From assembly GCA_028679775.1 (NCBI GenBank), contig JAJRAX010000081.1:1-16754 (forward strand): 16,754 nt of DNA, given 5' to 3'. Origin of the DNA: Methanothrix sp. Its GTDB lineage: Archaea; Halobacteriota; Methanosarcinia; Methanotrichales; Methanotrichaceae. Position numbers and translations under genes: made by a program. Below the pieces are notes generated by a model that was not told the DNA's origin, made no database searches, and saw only the letters and a list, made by a program, of their open reading frames with translations. Below, piece by piece: positions 6,821-12,443 of the stretch (position 1 is the stretch's first letter; each line of letters opens with the position of its first letter).

Positions 6821-7368
6821 TAAAGATCGTGGATTACCTTGACCCTCAGTTTGGAGAAATCCTCTTTTATCTCAACAAGGAAGCCCATGCCTGCGAATAT
6901 CTCCTCAAGCTCCATTCTGACGAATTTCTTGGGTGCGTCCGAGCCGAAGATGAGTGTGAACTCGTTCTTGCCGGTCTTGTTCATGTTAAAGAGATTACAG
7001 ACTTCCAGCCTCTTCAGGATGCTCTCGGCATTAAAGAGCTTGTGCTTGAATTGCTCGGCGTGCGCCCGACAGACCTCTTTATGCAGATCCCAGAACTTTT
7101 CCTTGTCAGGGTGCGTCTCGATGAATTTTAAAAACAATATCCAGTGATCGATGTCCAGGATCACATGCTCGCCTGCGGAGAGCATCTCTGCATGAGTGTA
7201 TACCTTCTTGTCCTCGGCGAACTCAAAGAGCATCTTGTGCTTGCCGAAGAACTTCAGAGACTCTCTCATCAGCTCGCTTTGGGACATGCCAAGATCGTCC
7301 TTCATCTTCTTGAACAGGCCTGCCGTCTCTTCATCCAAGGCGACGGTAATTCTTTCAGGTGATTTCAT
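6820..7368 (-). CDS. Ribbon-helix-helix (CopG-type) regulator with C-terminal domain
   Basis: This is a 182-residue protein. Residues ~5-42 are a clear ribbon-helix-helix DNA-binding unit: RITVALDEETAGLFKKMKDD, then MSQSELMRESLKFFG. Residues 60-182 form a separate mixed domain with HWILFLKFIETHPDKEKFW, two Cys (100 and 124) and strands FTLIFGSD and LRVKVIHDL. I recognise that domain only as one seen with RHH proteins of methanogens. It is probably a dimeric repressor whose C-terminal part senses a signal. GGGGA lies four bases before the ATG. Coupling to the CxxCxxC thioredoxin-like protein suggests a redox-linked regulator pair (inference). Confidence 0.8.
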   Translation of the reverse strand: MKSPERITVALDEETAGLFKKMKDDLGMSQSELMRESLKFFGKHKMLFEFAEDKKVYTHAEMLSAGEHVILDIDHWILFLKFIETHPDKEKFWDLHKEVCRAHAEQFKHKLFNAESILKRLEVCNLFNMNKTGKNEFTLIFGSDAPKKFVRMELEEIFAGMGFLVEIKEDFSKLRVKVIHDL

Positions 7369-7502
7369 TTTATCCCCACAGCATTTATCTAAGCTATCTC
7401 CCTTTATGCTATATTACCTTTATCAAGCATTATCTTTAAATACCGATGCCGGAACAGGCATTCCCGCTGGCCCTGCATCTAGATCTCAGTTTTTGGCAGA
7501 CC

Positions 7503-7518
7503 GGAATTGTTAAATTCC
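7503..7518. repeat. Perfect 6-bp inverted repeat (hairpin) upstream of small ORF
   Basis: GGAATT and AATTCC flank a four-base GTTA loop. It sits 21 bp before the small-ORF ATG and could be an operator, an RNA hairpin or chance. Confidence 0.35.
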
Positions 7519-7539
7519 AATGAGAAATCATCCTTAATC

Positions 7540-7668
7540 ATGGACTCATGGATGAAGGACAGGGATGTGTACAGCGAAAAGGACAAAGAAAAGCTGGAGA
7601 AAGGATCTGGTTTTGTCAAGGCCTGGACGCTAATTGCCAACTGGTTATACAGAGTAGTGTCCTGGTAA
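7540..7668 (+). CDS. Candidate small protein, 42 residues
   Basis: The frame runs from ATG 7540 to TAA 7666-7668. The protein begins MDSWMKDRDVYSEKDKEK, a charged half, and continues to a Trp-rich amphipathic C-terminal helix (FVKAWTLIANWLYRVV). That division is what one expects of a real small, perhaps membrane-associated, protein, and the codons resemble the neighbours'. In-frame TTG 7507 is an alternative start. No strong ribosome site is visible. It may be regulated by the hairpin at 7503-7518. Evidence is only compositional; it could be noncoding. Confidence 0.35.
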   Translation: MDSWMKDRDVYSEKDKEKLEKGSGFVKAWTLIANWLYRVVSW

Positions 7669-7728
7669 GCCCTTTCAGAGATCGGACTTAAGGCCATTAG
7701 CTTTTGCTGTAGTTATTCTATATCGTTA

Positions 7729-7745
7729 GTTTATTATTATTTTTG
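7729..7745 (+). terminator. T-rich stretch, possible plus-strand terminator
   Basis: TTTATTATTATTTTTG lies about 60 bp after the small-ORF stop and just before the convergent ATP-grasp gene end. T-rich tracts of this kind end archaeal transcripts, so it mildly supports plus-strand transcription here. Confidence 0.35.
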
Positions 7746-7747
7746 TG

Positions 7748-8803
7748 TTAATCTAACGCTGCCGCTTGCGACTTTAAAATTGCCATAACCTCATCTCGAT
7801 CAGACCCTCGGGCTGTGACGGAGAGAATGGGCTCGCCGGCCAATATTCGCGACCCCATTTCTGGTACATCAGCCGTCCAGCTTCGCATCAGATCAGTAAT
7901 AACCGCCAGATCATGGCGAGCATAGAGCAAGACTCTGCCTGCGGTCAATCGAGGCCGCGGGGGATGCTGTGGCAGCTCGCCTGAGAAGGATCGCAGGTGG
8001 GCATCGAAGACGTTGATCCTGGAGGCCATCTCCACTGTATCCAGGCTGCCCTGAAAGCGGCTGTTGACCTCGACCGGAACCGGGCCGTCCTCAGTTAGCA
8101 GGAAGTCCACGCCGTTGCTGCCCACCAGCCCCAGGCCGGCGATGATCTCCTCGGCCATCTCTGCCATCTCACCCACGCCACGCTGAGAGCGAGAGAGAGG
8201 AGTAATGTTTCCGCTATAGCGAAAACCATCTGCTCCGGCCCAAGCGAGTCCGATGAGCTGCTCGTTTTCGGCTATCGCCCGCGCCTCGCGACCATTGCCA
8301 ATGACAGACACGCTGGCAGGCAGGCCGTTCATCAGCTCCTGGGCGATGAGACCCTCCTGCCAGCTCAGCTCTTCGGCAGACTCGACCGCCCTGCAGCCCA
8401 CGCCTCCCGCGCCCCTGCGGGGCTTTACCAGGAATGGATAGGAAAAGCCTTCCGGAGAGGTTTCGGTCTTGATGAACGGAAAGCCCTTCTCCTCCAGCCA
8501 ACGAGCAAGCCACAACTTGTCGGACACCTGAGAGGTCTTTTCTTGTGGATTATTGAGAACCGGGACACCCTGGATGGTGGCTTCTTCGAGTCCTGGGCCA
8601 AAGACGACGGCATCCGGTCGGAATTGTTGCACAAATGAGGGCAGACGCTGCACCCATCCCTCGCGCGGCAGTCTCTCCGTCTCTTTTGCCCACAATGACA
8701 GATCCCGGTCGCAGTAGCAGTCAATTGCAATGACCTCGTGCCCGGCCCGGCTTGCAGACCCGGCAATATGGCGAATGTTTATGCCGATTACCAGAATTCT
8801 CAT
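7748..8803 (-). CDS. ATP-grasp ligase (COG2232-like, uncharacterised)
   Basis: This 351-residue predicted ATP-dependent carboxylate-amine or carboxylate-thiol ligase has the family's domain order. An N-terminal pre-ATP-grasp fold (MRILVIGINIRHIAGSASRA) comes first. The glycine-rich ATP loop follows at 123-136 (PFLVKPRRGAGGVG), then strand LIAQELMNGLPASVSVIG. The Mg/ATP-binding end is at 229-253 (SNGVDFLLTEDGPVPVEVN, then SRFQGS). A C-terminal domain resembles the end of biotin carboxylases. Its substrate is unknown. The start overlaps the stop of the tRNA methyltransferase gene (ATGA at 8800-8803), so the two are co-expressed, which hints at a tRNA- or cofactor-linked job without proving it. 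Confidence 0.85.
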   Translation of the reverse strand: MRILVIGINIRHIAGSASRAGHEVIAIDCYCDRDLSLWAKETERLPREGWVQRLPSFVQQFRPDAVVFGPGLEEATIQGVPVLNNPQEKTSQVSDKLWLARWLEEKGFPFIKTETSPEGFSYPFLVKPRRGAGGVGCRAVESAEELSWQEGLIAQELMNGLPASVSVIGNGREARAIAENEQLIGLAWAGADGFRYSGNITPLSRSQRGVGEMAEMAEEIIAGLGLVGSNGVDFLLTEDGPVPVEVNSRFQGSLDTVEMASRINVFDAHLRSFSGELPQHPPRPRLTAGRVLLYARHDLAVITDLMRSWTADVPEMGSRILAGEPILSVTARGSDRDEVMAILKSQAAALD

Positions 8804-9354
8804 TGCTCTTCATCCTCATTTCGAGGAGAGTATTCAGGATAGAGCACCTGTTTTCCTCTGGCCTGGGGCACAATCTTCAGGCCACCCTCGAATTGGCCTA
8901 CTAGCTCCCGACCCAGGAAGAGACGGTCCAGGAATACCGCCAGCGCCGCCACCTCAGAGTGGGGCTGGTTTCCCACTGCCACATTCCAGTCAGAAAGATC
9001 GTACATCTCTGAAGGGACCTTCTCGCCGCCGACGGCCACAAGCAGATCGCAATCGCAGTTGGAGATCTCATCGATCACATCTGGCAGGTTGGAGCCGTAC
9101 ATTGTGAGGTGGACCACCTTTCCGCCCGCCTCCTTCCAACGCACCGTCTCGCCCTTCCAGGAGACATCAGACTTCAGTCGAAAGCTGCCGCCCCAGCGTT
9201 CTGCCACATCGACAAGGCTCTCTTCCACGTGAGAATCGCGCCCGCCCAAGAGCATCTCCTCTGCACCAAAGGCCCGCGCCACCAAACCCACATGAGTGGT
9301 TATCCTCTTGTCTCGCTCCGGCCGGTGGCCGATACGCAAAACCACGACTCGCAT
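8800..9354 (-). CDS. tRNA (cytidine-56 2'-O)-methyltransferase aTrm56
   Basis: This 184-residue archaeal SPOUT methyltransferase methylates the ribose of C56 in the T-loop of tRNA, using SAM. Signatures in order: GHRPERDKRITTHVGL (9-24), KVVHLTMYG (79-87), LLVAVGGEKVP (104-114), and the knot segment VAVGNQPHSEVAALAVFLDR (125-144). KIVPQARGK is near the C-terminus. Length and motifs fit the family fully. No ribosome site is visible before the ATG. A TATA-like CTATAAGA at 9390-9383 (minus) would give a leader of only a few bases, suggesting leaderless translation. It is divergent from the RecJ-like gene and coupled to the ATP-grasp ligase. Confidence 0.95.
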   Translation of the reverse strand: MRVVVLRIGHRPERDKRITTHVGLVARAFGAEEMLLGGRDSHVEESLVDVAERWGGSFRLKSDVSWKGETVRWKEAGGKVVHLTMYGSNLPDVIDEISNCDCDLLVAVGGEKVPSEMYDLSDWNVAVGNQPHSEVAALAVFLDRLFLGRELVGQFEGGLKIVPQARGKQVLYPEYSPRNEDEEQ

Positions 9355-9382
9355 GGCCGCGGGAGAGATGGCATCTTATTTA

Positions 9383-9392
9383 GTCTTATAGC
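9383..9392. promoter_or_regulatory. Shared TATA-like element between trm56 and recJ-like genes
   Basis: The 83-bp gap between the divergent genes holds GTCTTATAGC, which reads acceptably as a TATA box in both directions. It would place starts near 9363 (minus) and 9413 (plus). Overlapping promoters would link the two genes' expression. Weak, single-site evidence. Confidence 0.35.
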
Positions 9393-9437
9393 TCTTTTCC
9401 AAAATAGCTAAATTCACGAGGCGCATCAAACACCAAG

Positions 9438-11576
9438 ATGAATCTTTGTGAGAGATGCCGGGGCAAGGGCTACTTGGTAGTAGGCGAGAAGGCCTGTCCC
9501 AACTGCGGAGGCAGCGGAAAGACCGGGTCCATCTCCTTGGGGGATGCAACGGACAACGATATGAAGGAGCTGATTGAGATGGGCTCCACAAAATGCAGCG
9601 TCTGCCACGGCACTGGCAAGATACCTGTAACCGAGAGCTGCCCGGATTGCGGGGGTCTCGGACGCGAGTATCTGTGCGTGGTGTGCAGGACGAAGCTTTC
9701 AAGCAAGAAGGAGCTTTGCGAGCGCTGTGCCAAGAAGCCGCTGGTACATATCCTCGATCCGGCCTGCGATGTCAAGGATATCGTTATCGGCGAGATCTAC
9801 CAGGGGAAGGTCAATGGTCTTGCCAACTTCGGGGCTTTTGTAGATCTATCCGAGAGCGTGAGGGGGCTCGCCCACAACAAGTACCTCAAGAGCAGGCCTG
9901 AGGTGGGCGAAACAATCTTCGTGGCTGTCCGAAATATTCTTCCTAACGGCAACATCGAGCTTGAGCCAGTCGATATCAAGGATTACAATACAGTAGAGGT
10001 AGAGAAGGAGCTACCCACCTCCAAAGCATCAGAGCTCTCGAAGCTCGTTGGAAAGCAGATCATGTTAAAAGGAGAGGTCATCCAGGTCAAGCAGACTGGA
10101 GGACCTACCATCTTCACAGTGGCCGACGACAGCGGGCTCGTATTCTGTGCCGCATTCGAGCGAGCTGGGGTGAGGGCCTATGCCGATATAGACAGCGAGA
10201 TGATGGTCCGGGTGATAGGCGAGGTCAGCCTGAGGAACAATCAGGTCCAGGTGGAGATCAAGTCCATGAAGCGCCTGTGGGGTAAAGACGCATCCGCAGT
10301 CAAGGACCAGATAGAGCAGGCGATAGACCGGCGGGCTGAGCCCTTCGCGACTGAGTTTCTGGTAAAAAGCGAGGTCATGACAAAGCTCATTCCGGCCATG
10401 AAGCAGGTTGCCAAGGAGATTAGGAGGGCAGTTTTCAAGTCCCAGCCCATTGTCGTCCGCCATCATGCCGATGCAGACGGCATCACCGCGGCAGTGGCAA
10501 TAGAGACGGCGATTCTGCCGCTCATCAAGGAGGTCGGAGGGCCCGATGCCGAGTACTACAATTACCGGCGCGCCCCCAGCAAGGCGCCATTTTACGAGCT
10601 GGAGGATGTGACAAAGGATCTGACTTATGCTCTGGAGGATCAGACCCGGCATGGCCAGAAGATGCCGCTTATCGTTTTGATGGACAACGGCTCGACTGAA
10701 GAAGATGTCCCGGCCATGCGTCAGGCCCAGGTCTACGGATTGGAGATGCTGGTGGTCGATCATCACCATCCTCACAAGATTGTGGACCAGTTCCTGATAG
10801 CTCATGTCAACCCAGCTCACCAGGGCGGCGACTTCGGCCTGACGACAGGCATGCTGGCGACTGAGATTGCCCGGATGATCTACCCCCAGGTGGAGAGCAA
10901 GATCAAGCACTTCCCGGCGGTTTCAGCCGTTGGAGACAGGAGCGAGGCACCTGAAGCGGCTGAGTACATCAAATTGGTCGAGGACAAGTACGGTCGGGAG
11001 GATCTCAAGAAGGTCGCCCTGGCTTTGGACTACGAGGCATTCTGGCTGCGATTCAATGAAGGCCGGGGGCTCATCAACGACATCCTCTGCCTGGGAAGGC
11101 TGGACCGGCATAGGATGATTGTGGACCTATTGTGCGAGCAGGCCAATGCCGCGATTGACGAGCAACTGCGAGCAAGCATGGGCAACGTCAAGAGCACAAA
11201 GCTGCCAAACGGCATCATCATGAATGTGCTGGATGTGGAGAACTTCGCCCACAAGTTCACATTCCCGCCGCCCGGAAAGACATCCGGCGAGGTTCACGAC
11301 AGATTGTGCAAGAAGTTCGCTGGAAAGCCCGTTGTCACAATCGGCTACGGCCCGGACTTTGCAGTTCTTCGAAGCCGCGCTGTTCGAATGAACATCCCCC
11401 AGATGGTAAAAGAACTGATGGAGGAGATTCCCAACGGGGGAGTATCCGGAGGTGGGCACCTCGTGGTCGGCTCGATCAAGTTCGTGGGCGGAATGAGAAA
11501 GGACGTTCTCGCAAAGCTCGCAGAGAAGATCGCAGCCTGCGGAGTGGACGCCGTGCCTGCCCCGAAGAGCGAGTAG
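9438..11576 (+). CDS. Archaeal RecJ-like DHH phosphoesterase with DnaJ zinc finger, S1 and OB domains
   Basis: The 712-residue protein matches the archaea-specific COG1107 layout. Residues 1-97 form a DnaJ-type zinc region with six CxxC pairs (4/7, 20/23, 53/56, 68/71, 80/83, 94/97), four of them followed by G-x-G. Residues ~115-180 are an S1 RNA-binding domain (IYQGKVNGLANFGAFVDL), and ~205-275 an OB-fold. The DHH phosphoesterase follows: motif I RHHADADGIT (341-350), II MDNGST (415-420), III VVDHHHPH (439-446), IV VSAVGDRSEAPE (495-506). The DHHA1 end contains VSGGGHLVVGSIKF (669-682). The catalytic Asp/His set is present, so it should be an active nuclease or phosphoesterase. RNA and DNA substrates are both possible. 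No Shine-Dalgarno motif lies close to the ATG. Confidence 0.93.
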   Translation: MNLCERCRGKGYLVVGEKACPNCGGSGKTGSISLGDATDNDMKELIEMGSTKCSVCHGTGKIPVTESCPDCGGLGREYLCVVCRTKLSSKKELCERCAKKPLVHILDPACDVKDIVIGEIYQGKVNGLANFGAFVDLSESVRGLAHNKYLKSRPEVGETIFVAVRNILPNGNIELEPVDIKDYNTVEVEKELPTSKASELSKLVGKQIMLKGEVIQVKQTGGPTIFTVADDSGLVFCAAFERAGVRAYADIDSEMMVRVIGEVSLRNNQVQVEIKSMKRLWGKDASAVKDQIEQAIDRRAEPFATEFLVKSEVMTKLIPAMKQVAKEIRRAVFKSQPIVVRHHADADGITAAVAIETAILPLIKEVGGPDAEYYNYRRAPSKAPFYELEDVTKDLTYALEDQTRHGQKMPLIVLMDNGSTEEDVPAMRQAQVYGLEMLVVDHHHPHKIVDQFLIAHVNPAHQGGDFGLTTGMLATEIARMIYPQVESKIKHFPAVSAVGDRSEAPEAAEYIKLVEDKYGREDLKKVALALDYEAFWLRFNEGRGLINDILCLGRLDRHRMIVDLLCEQANAAIDEQLRASMGNVKSTKLPNGIIMNVLDVENFAHKFTFPPPGKTSGEVHDRLCKKFAGKPVVTIGYGPDFAVLRSRAVRMNIPQMVKELMEEIPNGGVSGGGHLVVGSIKFVGGMRKDVLAKLAEKIAACGVDAVPAPKSE

Positions 11577-11581
11577 ACAGC

Positions 11582-11612
11582 GGGGCTCGGGGTCCCGGCC
11601 ATCTTTTATTTG
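11582..11612 (+). terminator. Probable terminator after the RecJ-like gene
   Basis: A GC-rich segment (GGGGCTCGGGGTCCCGGCC) able to fold on itself is followed by ATCTTTTATTT. A second T6 run lies at 11635-11640. Together they fit an end of transcription before the convergent regulator gene. Confidence 0.4.
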
Positions 11613-11638
11613 CCGACAATTGATTTTGCAGCGATTTT

Positions 11639-11977
11639 TTAAGATGATGCCTTTTTCAAGAGTTTCTCTATATCATCAAAATAGTCTGGCTGTTTCATCT
11701 CTTCAAGTTCATCAGGCGTGAAGAAGTCCTGCCATCTTCTGCAGGTAACAATCGAGGCAGATCGTCCATTGATTATTGCTCTCTTTATATTCAGCAGACC
11801 ATCATCTTCCAGGCGTTTTACTGACGAGTAGACCTTGCCATGCGACCATCCGATAGACTTGGCAAGAGCGTATATATTCAAACCGGGATGGCTTTCGATC
11901 CACTTATATAGCTCCCAGTCCACATCTTCAGCCAGTTCTTCTCTTTTTCGGACAGCTTGTATGGTTTTGGTAAGCAT
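11639..11977 (-). CDS. Small winged-helix regulator, 112 residues
   Basis: Residues 28-66 form a MarR-like winged helix: HPGLNIYALAKSIGWSHGKV, then YSSVKRLEDDGLL, with wing IKRAIINGRSASIVT. The tail (FFTPDELEEMKQPDYFDDIEKLL) is acidic and helical. An upstream in-frame ATG at 12037 exists, but the TATA box at 12001-12010 predicts transcription from about 11980, so I start at 11977 (MLTKTIQAVRKREE). That makes the mRNA essentially leaderless. It is divergent from another small wHTH gene, across a gap with repeated GATATCTT sites that it may bind. The target and ligand are unknown. Confidence 0.8.
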   Translation of the reverse strand: MLTKTIQAVRKREELAEDVDWELYKWIESHPGLNIYALAKSIGWSHGKVYSSVKRLEDDGLLNIKRAIINGRSASIVTCRRWQDFFTPDELEEMKQPDYFDDIEKLLKKASS

Positions 11978-12000
11978 TAGCTTATACCTTTGATTATTTG

Positions 12001-12010
12001 TTATATAAGC
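12001..12010 (-). promoter_or_regulatory. TATA box of the 11977 regulator gene
   Basis: GCTTATATAA on the minus strand is a strong archaeal TATA box. It lies 25-30 bp before the ATG at 11977 and so decides that start. Confidence 0.6.
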
Positions 12011-12017
12011 ATTACGA

Positions 12018-12086
12018 GATATCTTCCAAGATAGCAATATATCTTTTAATGAAAACCGAAATACTTAAATCGTTCGAAGATATCTT
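12018..12086. promoter_or_regulatory. Repeated GATATCTT operator-like sites between divergent regulators
   Basis: GATATCTT occurs at 12018-12025, TATATCTT at 12038-12045, and the 10-bp perfect palindrome AAGATATCTT at 12077-12086. An inverted half-site AAGATA lies at 12028-12033. The last site falls between the plus-strand TATA element and its gene, a position suited to repression. Confidence 0.5.
12061..12070 (+). promoter_or_regulatory. TATA-like box of the 12095 gene
   Basis: ATACTTAAAT, centred about 29 bp before the ATG at 12095, would make this transcript nearly leaderless. No Shine-Dalgarno motif is present. Confidence 0.45.
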
Positions 12087-12094
12087 TCTTTCAG

Positions 12095-12352
12095 ATGATT
12101 GTAAAGGACGGAATTGAGGCTGCGGTACTGATAAGCATATGCAAGGCCACAAAAACCAGCAAATCTGCCCATGTTCCGGAAAGGTCTTTTGCCAGACGGA
12201 TTCCTAATGAAGGCCGTTTGGTTAAGAAAGCTCTGCGCGAATTGATCCGCGAAGGATACGTGAGGATGCATCCAACGCATGGCGAAATGACTTACGAGCT
12301 GACCAATGAGGGGCTTGCATTCTGCCGCGAAATTGCAGGCCGACCGAAGTAG
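12095..12352 (+). CDS. Small winged-helix protein, 85 residues
   Basis: This is a single-domain protein. Its middle and end match a winged helix: RLVKKALRELIREGYVRMHP is helix plus wing start, and GEMTYELTNEGLAFCREI is the wing and last helix. The N-terminal DGIEAAVLISICKATKTSKS would be the first helix. There is no sensor domain. The final Cys-containing helix (AFCREIAG) may dimerise. It is probably a DNA-binding regulator, divergent from the 11977 gene and possibly controlled by it through the GATATCTT sites between them. I do not recognise a named family. Confidence 0.72.
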   Translation: MIVKDGIEAAVLISICKATKTSKSAHVPERSFARRIPNEGRLVKKALRELIREGYVRMHPTHGEMTYELTNEGLAFCREIAGRPK

Positions 12353-12380
12353 CAGTCGATAATGATTCTTATAGAGTGGA

Positions 12381-12437
12381 CGCCTTGCTTGAGGCGAAAG
12401 GAGAATTGCTGGGCGGGAGTATTGCCCGAGCGTCTTT
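12381..12437 (+). terminator. Two hairpins and T-rich tail between convergent genes
   Basis: CGCCT/AGGCG (12381-12385 with 12392-12396) and GGGC/GCCC (12411-12414 with 12424-12427) are short inverted repeats. The second is followed by CGTCTTTTCTT. This probably terminates the 85-residue regulator transcript ahead of the convergent CHAT gene. Confidence 0.4.
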
Positions 12438-12443
12438 TCTTGA

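Larger units (their letters stand above)
7369..7747. other. Intergenic region (~380 bp) with bidirectional promoter and a candidate small gene
   Basis: CTTTAAATAC at 7433-7442 is close to palindromic and could serve the RHH gene (minus) and a plus-strand transcript. A hairpin, GGAATT/AATTCC with loop GTTA, lies at 7503-7518. A candidate 42-codon plus-strand gene occupies 7540-7668, and a T-rich stretch (7729-7745) follows it. The 72-codon minus-strand frame across 7479-7697 (rich in Ser, Leu and Phe) looks like its shadow. Confidence 0.45.

Noticed and set aside
7479..7697. 72-codon minus-strand frame
   Set aside because: It is Ser/Phe/Leu-rich and repetitive without a domain pattern, and it overlaps a better-looking plus-strand small frame.
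10065..10910. 281-codon minus-strand open frame
   Set aside because: It lies wholly inside the RecJ-like gene, whose S1, OB and DHH motifs are unambiguous; this is an antisense shadow.
11978..12037. Upstream ATG for the 112-residue regulator
   Set aside because: It lies upstream of the strong TATA box at 12001-12010, so it would not be in the mRNA.
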